Shown piece by piece: positions 1-11,100 of a stretch of 64,000 bases of DNA. The notes beneath the pieces are model-generated. The model saw only the letters and a list, made by a program, of their open reading frames with translations, was not told the origin of the DNA and made no database searches. The position numbers were made by a program, and so were the translations under genes. This stretch comes from Chimonanthus salicifolius (lineage: Eukaryota > Streptophyta > Magnoliopsida > Laurales > Calycanthaceae), in the NCBI GenBank assembly GCA_013350335.1, contig CM023540.1, positions 1,612,001 through 1,676,000 on the forward strand, in the 5' to 3' direction. How positions within the stretch are numbered: position 1 is the stretch's first letter; every line of letters begins with the position of its first letter.

Positions 1-66
1 AATTATAATTCTCTCCCTCATTTTCTTACTAGAGAATTTCTTCAGGGAAGACAAAATGGCAATTAG
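1..66 (+). pseudogene. 3' tail of pararetrovirus ORF1 (RNase H end), preceding unit
   Basis: This is the last 21 codons plus TAG of the viral polyprotein, open from base 1 to the TAG at 64-66. It carries the Caulimoviridae-type end of the RNase H domain (LPHFLTREFLQG), which recurs in the other copies near 8130, 17400 and 34930. Its last codons overlap the ATG of the next ORF at 56. It shows that another viral unit lay upstream of the window in the same orientation, so the first two units are head to tail. The catalytic parts are outside the window. Confidence 0.8.
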
Positions 67-1354
67 TTCTTCTCCATTCATCCAGAAGAAAGGAAAGGAG
101 AAATTGTCAGAACAAGAAGAAAGCCAAGAGGGTTTTACTCCAACAAAAGACCCAAGTCAATCAGAATTATATCTTTACACTGGTAACATAATTCTTGTTA
201 CTTCAGATTGTCTTATGGAAGAAAGATCTATTGAAGATAATGTATATTTTCTCTTTGGAAAGGGACTTCATTATTATTCCCCAGACAAGAGAAAAACCCG
301 TGAATGGTATCTCAATATTTTACATCAGACGAAAAGCATCCTCATCTTCCACAACAAAAATGCAAATGGTATCATCACCTATTCAAAGTTCACCATTCTT
401 AAAATCCTCACTGAGGAAGATTGGGATGGTCCCCTTTACATGACAAGACCAGTCCTGCTCTATAATTTGACTGAGTTCTTTAATTATTGTGATTATATTG
501 ACGCATGGAAATTTGCGTTAATGTGGCAAAATCGTCAATATAGTCATTCATGGTCTGTTCAAAGAAGAAAGTCCTTATGTCACTCCTATTCACTGCAATT
601 TCCCATCTTGGTTTCTCTTCACTTGGTGGTCTCATTTTGGTGCTTCTCAGAAAATCCTTCCTGATAATTTTCGTTATCTATTTATTAAATTTGGCCAAGT
701 TGAAGAAAAGGTCTCTTGTGATATGATTAATGTTCTTTGTTTCTTTGCGAAGTTCCATAGTCCATACATTCTCCAATGGAAATTTGAGGTGAAAAAAGAT
801 TTATATGGTCACACTTGTCTTTTTCAAACTATGTACCAAAAATGGTGGCCTAAATTCAAGAATGATACTTATGAGAGAATTTTGAATCAAATCTCTCCTC
901 TTGAAAAGACTAATGACCCTCTTTCAGATGAAAAACCTCTTGAGAATGAAACGGTCATGGCTAATCTCTTACCCAAGAAAATTACTAAAGAAATTGCTCG
1001 TGAAAAATCCCCTGATCCTATGGATATGTCTGTTGAATCTGTTAATTTTGAAGAAAAGATTAAACAGATTTTAGAAGAATATTTGCAAAAAAATAAAGGT
1101 GATCAGCATGATTGGGATTCTAATCATGATCCTGACGAAAAACTTGATGACGAAGGTGTGCCCCTTGAGAACCTTCATCCTCGATGGGACCCTGACTCTC
1201 ATGTCAATCCCGACGGATCAGTTACTGAGTACCTTCGTGGTGGAAAATTCTGGTATTCCTCAGCCAAGAACAAAGGAAAAAGGAGTCTCGGTTGGCTGAA
1301 TTATTCCACATGAACACTGCAAAAGCTAAAGATTTGATGAAAAAGAAGATATGA
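56..1354 (+). pseudogene. Pararetrovirus ORF2 (unknown function), unit A upstream copy
   Basis: This is the second ORF of a florendovirus-like genome. Its product would be about 430 residues and has no assigned function. The ATG at 56 lies inside the end of ORF1, and the natural end is the TGA at 1352-1354. Visible traits shared with the copies at 11682, 16178 and 33551 are a Lys/Glu-rich start, an aromatic-rich middle with a WWSHFG motif, and an acidic Asp-rich C-terminal third followed by a basic KAKDLMKKKI end. The frame breaks near 555, where about 5 bases are missing relative to 12150, and again near 1275 in the A/G-rich stretch. It is not a transactivator I can recognise. The family assignment rests on its position and company. 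Confidence 0.75.
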
Positions 1355-1374
1355 TTTGAGATCCTGTTGAATGT

Positions 1375-1388
1375 TGGTATCAGAGCCA
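1375..1388 (+). other. tRNA-Met primer-binding site of the pararetrovirus
   Basis: TGGTATCAGAGCCA matches the complement of the initiator tRNA-Met 3' end, the usual minus-strand primer site in Caulimoviridae. It lies 20 bases after the ORF2 stop. The same 14-mer is found at 60150 on the plus strand and at 16146, 33520 and 59903 on the minus strand, each time just after ORF2, so it marks the unit boundary. Confidence 0.85.
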
Positions 1389-1780
1389 TTGGACTTATCT
1401 CTTTTGGTGGGGGTATATTGCTAGATGTCATATTAGAATGAAAAGTTGCTAAAGTTGTTTTGTCTTTGGTGTCCCATCCAGTCAAAAGAAACCTTTATTA
1501 TCAAGCCAAAAAAGATGGTGTTGCTTTTTTGGTGGGTGGGGATATGCTGCCAGATGTCTTAGAATTATCAAAGGAAGATAAAGTTGTTTTTAGTGTGCAT
1601 CCCATTTGGTCAAAAGATGCTTCACTTATTGTATCTTTTTACTGTCTCCAAGTGGGGAATCTCTTTTTGTAAAGTTGGTTTGGAAGGTTGTGTCTGCAAA
1701 AAGTCCTTTTACTTTGTGTGTTGTCCTCTCTTGGTCAGAAGAGAGTTTATCCATTGTGCCCTTGCTCCATCTTTATAAGG
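1389..1780 (+). promoter_or_regulatory. Pararetrovirus promoter region with TATA box and direct repeat
   Basis: The 390 bases after the PBS hold no ORF of value. Two related blocks, about 1400-1500 and 1527-1625, share the order TTGGTGGG, a GATGTC core, AAAGTTGTTTT and CCCATxxxGTCAAAAGA. They look like an old tandem duplication of an upstream element. The region ends in a TATA box, CTTTATAAGG at 1771-1780, which resembles caulimovirus full-length-transcript promoters. The same block is kept in all units, and the minus-strand copy near 15750 has an even better CTATATAAGG. The transcript would start about 30 bases downstream, near 1805. Confidence 0.65.
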
Positions 1781-1892
1781 AGCTCTGTGTTTTCATTTTA
1801 GATCATCGACATTTGAAATCAAAATATGGAAGCTGTAAGTGTGAGCTTGTAAGTCTGAAGTGTGCTAAATCTTGGAGTCCTGTACTCAGTCT

Positions 1893-1959
1893 GTAAGTAA
1901 TAAAACTTTTATGAGTTTGATAATATAAGTTTGTTATTATGTTGTTGTTTCTTTTATAG
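1893..1959 (+). promoter_or_regulatory. Putative leader intron containing the poly(A) signal
   Basis: GTAAGT at 1893-1898 runs directly into AATAAA (1899-1904), and a T-rich stretch ends in CTTTTATAG at 1951-1959, immediately before the ATG of the small leader ORF. The GT-AG pair would remove 67 bases. AATAAA lies about 125 bases after the TATA box, the spacing expected for a terminally redundant caulimovirid RNA. Two more GTAAGT hexamers lie at 1835 and 1849. Splicing itself is an inference. Confidence 0.5.
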
Positions 1960-1962
1960 AAT

Positions 1963-2157
1963 ATGTCTAATAGTCTTGCTTTGCTTAAGAAGTATTATGA
2001 TGATGTTCAAACATTGAGAAAAATAGAAATCCTTCTTGAACATATACGAAAACACCTGCAAATATGCACTCATAGAAATAACCCACGACATCAACGATAT
2101 GAAAGACGAAAATATAGTTGCAGGCAGATATCTTGTTATCCGCATACATACTATTAG
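1963..2157 (+). pseudogene. Small leader ORF of the pararetrovirus, unit A
   Basis: This ORF opens directly after the putative splice acceptor. It encodes a short, basic, probably helical protein (LLKKYYDDVQTLRKIEILLEHIRKHL). The same start is found in the units at 15536 and 33059 (minus) and 60017 (plus). In this copy an internal piece of about 200 bases, seen at 32700-32910, is missing. The joint falls at a GACGAA that occurs at both ends of the missing part. Conservation of the frame in several copies suggests it was translated, but I recognise no family. It may be a leader uORF or a small accessory protein. Confidence 0.45.
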
Positions 2158-2465
2158 GAGATCTATGTTAGTATCCTTGTGTAATCGTGTAAAAGAATAT
2201 TGTAACCTTTTGAATGAAGAATTAGAATTATTATCTCGTGTCTAAATCTTTCCAAGGTGAATTATATCTATTAACTATGATCTGGAGCTGATCCATCCAA
2301 TCCTCTTTAAAACTTTTGTATTTTCTTTTATTGTTCTCTGTTTTTATAGTTTGATTGTTGGATTAGAGTTTGATCGCGTAGTAAGTCCCGCTTGGTGCCG
2401 AGAAGAGGCTTTAAGGGCTGTAAAATGTTGACTGGTGCTCTATTGTCCACAGTCATATTGCAAAA
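2158..2465 (+). other. Untranslated leader between small ORF and ORF1
   Basis: No gene is visible here. The stretch corresponds to the 5' leader of the viral RNA. It contains a moderately GC-rich patch near 2378-2420 that is also present on the minus strand near 14870-14925 and 32425-32480. ORF1 begins at the ATG at 2466. Confidence 0.5.
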
Positions 2466-3480
2466 ATGGATAACTCTGAAAGAAAGACAAAACTTTTTAA
2501 GAATTGGTTTAGATCATTTCAGCATCCTTCTGATAGGTCTACTTCAGTTTCTTCATCTTATCAGTCTGCTCTATCTAGTTTTCCCCATCCTAGTATAGCT
2601 AAAGAAAATCCAGAAAATCAAAAAATTCTAAAGAAAAGGTGTATGAAAACTTTGACCAAGCCATATCCAATTGGAAGATGCCAGCCTTGCCTGTAATAGA
2701 AATATATAGTAATGGCACATTTGAAGAACAAAATGATTATCACATTAAAACTGTTGAGAAAACTATTTCCCTCTCTAGAGGAAAACAAACAATCAAAATC
2801 CTTGAAAGAAGAATTATTGAACAAATCAGGACCAAATACAACTACCTACACATAGGATTAATTCAGGTAGGAATCAAACCATTGTCCCTATTAGGATTAA
2901 ATGTTTCTGTATGTGCTTATGTGTGGGATCAGAGACATGATGAGTTTGATGATTCTCTCTATGCTATGGTCGAATCAAGTCTCTATCATGGACCTGTTTA
3001 TTTTAATTGTTTCCCAAAACATCACAGTCGATGCTCATGATGACGATGTCCTTGATTGTGCAACCATTGGATTCCAAAGTAAAGGACTAAAAATGAGTCC
3101 AAGAAGTAAACCTTTTGCTATAGTCTATCATGTGTTCTACAAATCCATGATCTCTGTCTTTCCCATGATAGCCTACAATGATAAAGTTAATAAAGAAAAA
3201 ACCATAGTTCTTATGGAAACAAACTTTAATAATAATGTGTTTATCCCAAAAGTTATTTGTTGGGAAGAAGTTGTTCTCCCAGGAAATTGGCAAATAGAAG
3301 ATGTTACGCCAAGAGTAAATGAAATAACAGATGATTTGCAAAGCATAGTCAATTACCAAATGGAAATGTTGAGGTTAATTTTAGAAGAAAGATCGAATGA
3401 GCCAAGAGAAGCTTTGCTGGTACACTGAAGGAAGAAAAAGTTTAAAATTAGAAGAAGTTGATGATGATCAAGAAAGTAGT
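2466..3480 (+). pseudogene. ORF1 movement-protein region (30K superfamily), unit A
   Basis: This is the N-terminal part of the viral polyprotein. The start at 2466 (MDNSERKTKLFKNWFRSF) agrees with the copies at 14821, 51739 and 61084. A basic Ser-rich lead is followed by a beta-rich domain with the 30K-type order: a hydrophobic GLIQVGIKPL strand, an Asp-containing strand (AYVWDQRHDE), YFNCFP, and FQSKGLKMSPRSKP. The role would be cell-to-cell movement through plasmodesmata. The reading frame is broken near 2630, near 3015 (an extra A in the CCCAAAACAT run) and near 3350. No function can remain in this copy. Confidence 0.7.
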
Positions 3481-3489
3481 GCGAAAAAA

Positions 3490-5640
3490 TAAATGGATCA
3501 AAATGTTTTTAGAAACAAAGAAAGTGGAATTAAACACCCTGTGTATAAAAGAACCTCGTCAAAAAGAACCTACAACCCTAGTGAGAATGATTTCCTCCAT
3601 GGAGTCATAAGAATGGTAAGTATCCAAAAACAGAGGAAGAACCTGTCAAAAAATTTAAAATTGATAAGCCATATTTATGAGAAAATCTGAAAAAACACCC
3701 TTTAAAGGATTGGTTCTTCAAGAAATTTAATTTAGAAGAAAAAGAAAAAATGAGAGAACTATGGTATTACCAAATGGAGGAGGAAGAAAGAAATATACCT
3801 TTCTTTGATTGGTTTATGGAATATTTTAAGAAAGGGAAAGTTAAAGAAGAAGAAACCCAAAGCCCAAAACAAATAAGAGTTATAGGAAAAACGTCTATGA
3901 CATGGAAAGACGTTGACGGAAAAGAGATTCAAAGATCTCACCCACCATGGAAGAAACTTGATATTTCTGCCTCAAAAGAAACCAAGAATTTTGCTATGCC
4001 TATTAAAAATGGATCCATATTTGAATAAAAAACCAAAATAAATGGTATTGACATAGCAAGGAGCCTTGGAGATATAATTGAACAAAATAATTACGCTAAT
4101 CTATCCTTATTAACCATTGGAGAACAAACGGATAGGATAGAAAGAACAATTAGAACAAAACCAGAATTAAATAAAGGGAAAGAAGAAAGTTCAGAAGAAA
4201 TCCCTGCAAATGTGATATATGTTCCTAGAAAATTGCCATCAGGAATTATTTTGCAAGAAGGACCATTTAAAATGACAGATGAAAGGCAAAAAGAATTAAC
4301 TACTAGAATGGAAAGTCTCAATGTTGGGGGAAAAAGATTTAGCATCCTCAGAGTCTCTGCGTCAGAAAACTTGCTAATAAACCGCTTAAAGACAATGGAA
4401 TCCCCAAGCAGAATTACCTACAACAAAGAATTATTATTCCATACCAACTCCTGTAGATCTGCAACTTGAAGAAGCCCCATATACGTTTACTCAGGACCTA
4501 TCATATTCAGGAAATTCCTTATATGAATGGAATTTAGATGGATTAACCGAATATCAAATAATCCAAATGGTCCATAGTATGCTGATATATTCTAATGCTT
4601 GTGAAGTTAGGGGAAACACTCCGAGAAACATCTTTCTCATGATAACCACCTTTTTCAATGGGATATTAAGAGGATGGTGGAATTATGGATTATCTAGAGC
4701 CCAAAGACTTGAAATTGAAAATGCTGTCAAACTAGATGAATATGGAAGAATTATATACAGAGATAAAATCACAGGAAATTTAGTAGATCCCAATATCAAA
4801 CTTGAAGCAGGCACTAGTCAAATCCCTGAAAATTATGAAACACAATCTGATTGTGTCAGTGTCCTACTTTTATGCATCCTCAATGAATTCACTGGAGGAA
4901 TTGCTCTAATTAACGAGAAAAATATGCAGCAATTGCATCGTCTAAGATGTAGAACCTTAGGAGAATTTTGTTGGTATAAAGACGTATTTTTATCAAAGGT
5001 ATACCAACTAAATGATTGTAATTCTGATATTTGGAAAGAAAGGTTCATTTTAGGATTACCACCCTTGTTTGCTGAAAAGGTGCGTAACTCCTTGAGAGAA
5101 GAAATGCATGGTACTATTAATTACAGCATGCTGACATTCAGAGGAATTATACAAAGGATTAATAAGGTCGGCATTGAGCTCTGTACTGACTTAAAGATCA
5201 GTAACAAGCTGAAAAAAATGAGAAAATACGCTGGAGACAGAGAATTAGGAGATTTTTGCTTCCAATTTGGTTTAGACCAAACACCAGACTCAAAAAGAAA
5301 ACCTTCACGTTCTAGGTTTATCCCTGAAAGAAGAAATAAAATGATGAAGAAATACAAACATAGCAGATCCAAGAGTCAATTCTCAAAGAAAATTATGATA
5401 CTCCTTTATTCAAAAGAAAATCTAAAAAATATCCTAAAAGAGAAAGCCCAACAGGAAAAATACGTACTTGCTATACTTGTGGAAAAAGGGTCATTATTCA
5501 AACAAATGTTTCAAAAAGGAAAAATATCCTAAGAAAAAACTTAGAAAAATTACTAAAGAGGATGATGAAGAAATTTCTGATAGAGAAGACTCTTAATTAA
5601 ATTCTCAAGAAGAACATGAGTCTAGCTCATGAACTGATGA
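3490..5640 (+). pseudogene. ORF1 coat-protein region with CCHC knuckle, unit A
   Basis: The region holds a highly charged Lys/Glu-rich lead (3490-4300), a more structured core (about 4480-5250, including ILRGWWNYGL and LPPLFAEKVRNSLREEMHG) and a basic tail. The tail includes a zinc knuckle of the form C-x2-C-x4-H-x4-C near 5467-5515. That order is typical of caulimovirid capsid proteins that bind nucleic acid. Breaks include stops near 3688 and 4026, a frameshift near 4395, and one in the knuckle itself near 5490 that splits the last His/Cys residues into another frame. Compare the intact knuckle on the minus strand at 30560-30610. Confidence 0.7.
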
Positions 5641-6240
5641 ATCCAGTGTTGAAGAAAATGTTCCTCATCTTCAACTCATTAAACAATTTCAAGCATGTAC
5701 ATGTAATTCTGATGATGATGGTACTGAGGGAGAATGGTCATTACCCTCTGATGAGGATCTTGGTATTCATATTCGTGTCCTTACTGCCCCTCAAAAATTA
5801 CTCCTTGAAATGATTGATAATATCCCTGATCTAGAGAAAAAGGTTCAATTTTTAAATCAAATTTCAAAATTAAGAGGGGAAGAAGAAGGAGAGAGTTCAC
5901 AACCCAAAAATGATGAATCTCCATATTACCCAAAAAAGACAAAAGAAACATTTCATACGCCAACTTATTCCTTAATAGACCTCATCGATAGAGCTAAAAA
6001 AATCCATACTATAAACAAACCATTAACTCTTGGAGATCTACGAAGAGAATTAAATGACCAAAACAGAGAGATTAGAGAGTTAAGATTAGAATTAACCAAA
6101 TGGCAAAAGGAGCTTGATGAGAGAGTTACCTTACTAGAAAATGATGGTGCTTTTGGAGAATACAATGAAGAAAAATTTGTCCAAAGAATTAAAGGAGAAA
6201 TTAGCAGAGTCTCTACTGGAGTAATCCCTACGAAATGCAT
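5641..6240 (+). pseudogene. ORF1 acidic linker between coat protein and protease, unit A
   Basis: This is an acidic Ser/Glu-rich stretch followed by a predicted coiled coil (about 6040-6130, LRRELNDQNREIRELRLEL) open from 5810 to 6376. The coil may serve multimerisation. It lies between the capsid tail and the protease in every unit. The reading frame enters it through one or more frameshifts near 5540-5810. No separate function can be assigned. Confidence 0.55.
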
Positions 6241-8196
6241 CTATCAACAGTGGAGAGTCCAGGTGAAAATAAAAGTAAAAAATTTTGAGAAAATTGCTAA
6301 CGTCATTATTGACACTAGAGTAGATTTAAATGTCATTAGATTGGGACTTGTTCCTATTGAATTTACAAGTGAGTAAAAACAATTTGTAACTGCTGCCAAT
6401 GGAACAAGTATTTCCATAGAAAGAAAAATTCCAAATGTTCATGTTTGCTTCCAGGGAGTTTGTGTTACTTCACCCTTTATTATTTCAGAAGATATTGTTA
6501 ATGATGTACTCCTTGGATCCCCGTTTATCCTTTTAATCCAACCTTTTTCAGTAAACACTAAGGGAATCTCTACAAATATCAAAGGCATAGATGTAAATCT
6601 GATTTCATAGATGATCCATGTGAAACAAAAATCCAAAAGATAAACCAAATCATAGTCACCAAAGAAAATTATGTAAATGGACTAAAAAGTGAAATAAAAA
6701 TTGCCCAAATCACAAAACTTTTAGAGAAAAAAGAGTTTAAAGAAAAAATAGAAAATCTCACAAAGCAATTTGAAGATGAATGTTGCTCTGAATTATCTTC
6801 TGCATTCTGGAATAGAAAAAGGCATATTGTAAGTCTGTCGTACATTAAAGGGTTTGATGAAAAGGATATTCCTACAAAAGCCTGTCCATCACAAATGTAT
6901 GCAAGACACTTAAAGCTTTGTCAAGAAGAAATAAATGATTTATTGAAAAAAGGATTGATCAGAAAAAGCAAATCCCCCTTGGAGCTGCACGACATTCTAT
7001 GTTGAAAAGGTGCGTAAATCGAAAGAGGAGTTCCAAGATTGGTAATCAATTACAAGTCTTTAAACAAAGTATTGCAATCTATTAGGTATCCCCTGCCTAA
7101 TACGTAAGACTTGCTTAACAGGCTAAACAATGCCAAATTTTTTCAAAATTCGACTTAAAATCAACATTTTGGCAAATTCTGATAAAAGAAGAAGATAGAT
7201 ATAAAAATGCATTTGCAATCCCCATGGGACATTATGAATGGAATGTTATGCCCTTTGGATTAAAAAATGCCCCATCTAAATTTCAAAATATCATGAATAA
7301 TATCTTTTCATCCTACACCCAGTTTACCATTGTTTACATTGATGACATTCTTATCTTTTCAAAATCAATGGATCAACATTGGAAACATTTGAATATATTC
7401 AAAAGAATTATAAAAGAAAATGGTCTAGTCTTGTCCAAAAGGAAAATGAACTTGTTCCAACAGAAAATCAGATTCCTAGGATTTGAAATTGAAGACAGAA
7501 AAATTTCTTCTACCAACAGAGTAATTCAATTTGCTTATAAATTCCCAAATGAAATCAAAGGCAAAAATATGTTACAAAGATTTCTTGGATGTTTAAATTA
7601 TGTAGCCTTCTTCTATCAAGACTTGGCGAACGATAGAAAACTCCTCCAAGAAAGATTAAAGAAAAACCCTAAAGAATGGACTTCAAATCATACCAATGCT
7701 GTAAAAAAGATTAAAGAAAGAGTTAAAAATCTTCCTTGCAGATGCTTATCTGATCCAGAAGCTTTCAAAATAGTACAAACATATGCTTCAGATATCGGTT
7801 ATGGAGGAATCCTTTTACAACAAAAAGATTCAAAAGAAGAATTAATAAGATTCAATTCTGGTCTTTGGAATGAAGCTCAAAAGAAATATTCAACCATAAA
7901 AAAGGAAGTTCTTGCCATTGTTCTTTGTGTAACAAAATTCCAACATGATTTATTAAAAAAAGAATTTCTCATCAGAGTAAAAGTTCCAAGGCTGCAAAAG
8001 AAATTCTAGAAAAAGATGTGAAAAATCTTGTTTCAAAACAAATATTTGCTAGATGGCAGGCCATATTATCTGTATTTGAATTTAGGATTGAATTTATCAA
8101 TGGTAATTCTAATTCTCTCCCCCATTTTCTTACTAGTGTATTTCTTCAGGGAAGACAAAATGGCAAGTTGTTCTTCTCCATTCATCCAGAAGAAAG
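6241..8196 (+). pseudogene. ORF1 protease - reverse transcriptase - RNase H, unit A
   Basis: The protease active-site codons at 6311-6325 read DTRVD, where unit D reads DTGAD, so the catalytic loop glycine is gone. The RT follows with a YIDD box at 7335-7346 and MPFGLKNAPSKFQ upstream. The RNase H begins near 7770, and its first catalytic Asp is replaced by Tyr (QTYASDIGYGG; unit B has QTDAS). An in-frame TAA lies near 7107, where other copies have CAA. Further frameshifts occur near 6375, 6600, 6980, 7140 and 7985. The ORF1 stop seen in the other copies is lost, so the frame reads on into the inserted LTR. The reverse-transcribing function is lost. Confidence 0.8.
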
Positions 8197-11100
8197 TGTA
8201 ACGCCCCGCCCTCTCCGAGAAATCAAAGTCTAATTTTTTTTTTTAAATAGAATAACACCGGACGAGAGCGGGCGGCGTCACGACGCGAGCTAAGTTCGGA
8301 CCTCCTAAGTCCGACCCTTAACTGGTCACCCATGTGTGCATAGACTAAACCCATGAAAGACAAACCACACATGGAACTAAACAATGTGATGCGGAATAAA
8401 CTAAACCAATTGCGGAAATAAACTGTTTAGATAGCAAGTACAAGTCTCATTTATTAAATATCTTAATCCAAACATCCATTGTCAATATTATAAACAAACC
8501 ATAGCAAAGGTATCAACTTATTACATGTCCATGAAATATAACTCAAAAGACAGTAACAAAGACATCCCAAATATCAATCAAGCGCTTAAGCTTTGCTCCC
8601 CTCCAGGTCCACGACCTTCTCTTTCCCTTTTCCATTTCCTGCATTATCCTCTATGGATACAATTAGGGCGTTAGATCAACGCGCCCAGTAGGATTTCCGA
8701 TTAGGGCTACCACATGGTTAGTATATAAAAACATGCATATATCATAATATATATGGTCATCAAAACAGGTAAATCAATGCTATGTAAATGTGCACATGTA
8801 ATGAGTCCCTCCCATCATGCATATACACAGCCATCACTTGACGAGACTCTCACCGTCAAGGTAAATCACAATACACTTTCATTTCAGAGTGATGATATTC
8901 CTCCTAGCAGGACCTGCATCACCTAAGGAGGTCGATGTGGCTCTCATCATCAAAGTATTTCTCCTGGCGGGACCCTCATCGCCTAAGGAGACCAATGTGA
9001 TTCTCATCATTATACATTTCTCCTGGCGGGACCTGCATCGCCTAAGGAGACCAATGTATTTCTCATCATTATAACATCTCTCCTGGCGGGACCTGCATCG
9101 CCTAAGGAGGCCAATGTATTTTCATCATCATGATACTACTGCTGGAGGGACCTGCATCGCCTAAGGAGGTTTCACAGTTGCATCACAGCATATCACTAGA
9201 GTGTGGGCTCCGGGTTCCACAATCATCATCCCATGCCATGCATGAGATGTCAATGCATTGTATGTCATTTGTAAATACATAATTCATCATTCAAAACCAC
9301 ATTTGAAACATAAATCAAATACAACATATCTCATAAAAACATAATAAAACCAAATCATAATTGTGGTTAGATACCTTATTTGCATAGCAGCAAATCAAAC
9401 ATTCATCCATGTAATTCCAACATGGTCTAAGTCCCAAAAATGCACTATGTGGGGTTCGGCCATACCCCATGGCCGAACCTCACCTATTTACAATTTGGTC
9501 TCTCTTTCATATAATTACAACCATACACTTAAACCATACCTCCAAATAAAACCTTGGTAGGGTTTGGCCATACTACATGGCCGAACCTTACCACCTTGAG
9601 TTTTGGCTCATATGTCCATTCTTTTGATCATTTCATCTTTGAACTTTTCCTCCATATTTACAATATTGCCACTATACACTCCTTTACTTATTTTTCCTTT
9701 AAAAAACCAAAGTACATCACCAAACCACCTTAGTACTAAGTCCATAGTTGACATATGTGATTTCGAAATCATAAGCATATACCATTCATTACCATAATCC
9801 AATTATCCACCAAAACAGACCATGGGGTTCGGCCATACATATGGCCGAACCCTATGATTCTCTTAACACAATAATTCCAGCAATTATATACATGTTAGGC
9901 TCTACATTTTAACCATGAAAACTACATGATTCAGCCATCCAATGGCTGACCCAAGACAGTACCCATCTCTCCATTTTAATCACATAGAAACTCCATAGTA
10001 ATGTATGGTTTTTATCTCTCAAAACCATCATCATTAACCATAAAATTATCACACCATTTCATGGGGTTCGGCCATACTCATTGGCCGAACCCTATGGCCT
10101 TTGATTTGAACCTCTTAAACATTTATCTTATGTCTAATTTAATCATCCAAAACAGTCCATCATTTGCATGGTTTTAACTTACAAAAACCATCAAAATACC
10201 AACATCATTTCATGGGGTTTGGCCATCCAAGGTGGCCGAACCCAATGATCCATTTCATCATTTTATACCCAAGGTTTAGACCCATGATGCATTCGGCCAT
10301 TCATGACATCCAAATCCATGTTTTAAACCTTTTCAAAACATGCATCATAAGTCTAATTAAACATCTAAAACAGTTCCTTATTTGCATGATTTTATCTTAC
10401 AAAAACCATCCACATGATCATAACATTTCATGGGGTTCGGCTAGCCAAGGTGGCTGAACCCTATGATCCATGTTTCCTATCTTTTAAGCATCAATTTATA
10501 TACTTCATACCCTTGGTAGATTCGGCCAACCCATGGCCAAATCATGTTCCATTAATCCCATTTTATTAAACAAAAACCCATGGAAATACTTACCAAATTT
10601 TCCAAGCTTTTCCTCTTGCCTTTGCTCTTTACTTCCTATCTTTCTTACCCTCCCTTCCTTTGCTGGTTTATGCTTCATCAATTGGTGAAAACACCACTGC
10701 TGGTTCGGCCAAGAGAAAGAGTTTGGAGAGAGGGAGAGAGATGAGGATTCTTAGGATTTTCTTTGTGTGAAAATCGGCCAAATGGGGTGGTCTTCCTCTT
10801 TTGTAAATCAGCCACTATGACCTCTCAATTTTCCTCATAAATTCTTGATTAAACCAAAGGGTCATTGGGCACAACCAAGACACCCATTGGCACCAGCCAA
10901 TGCAACCTTTCAACTCCCCATGTATCTCATCCAATTCCCATTCATTTCCATTTAAAACTTAGCATGGAAACTACCATTACAAGTCCCCAACGTGTGGGAC
11001 TTGTTTTGGTTTGTTTGAGACCAAGGCACCTCCTCATGTTCCCTTTAACTCACTGATTTTACAGCCCCTTTGATTTCCATTTTGACTCAACTAACTCAAT

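Noticed and set aside
1375..1388. Possible tRNA gene at the TGGTATCAGAGCC sites
   Set aside because: Only the 3' complement of tRNA-Met is present; there is no cloverleaf or A/B box. It is a primer-binding site.
1584..1896. Overlapping frames across the viral promoter (also at 23733, 33139, 59433, 60431)
   Set aside because: They recur because the promoter DNA is repeated. Different frames are open in different copies, and they cover the TATA box and poly(A) region.
8889..9074. 61-codon frame in the LTR tandem array
   Set aside because: It follows the 60-bp repeat period and is not kept in other LTRs.
9451..10461. Regularly spaced short palindromes as a CRISPR-like array
   Set aside because: Spacing is irregular, the repeats are inverted rather than direct, and the setting is a plant retrotransposon LTR.
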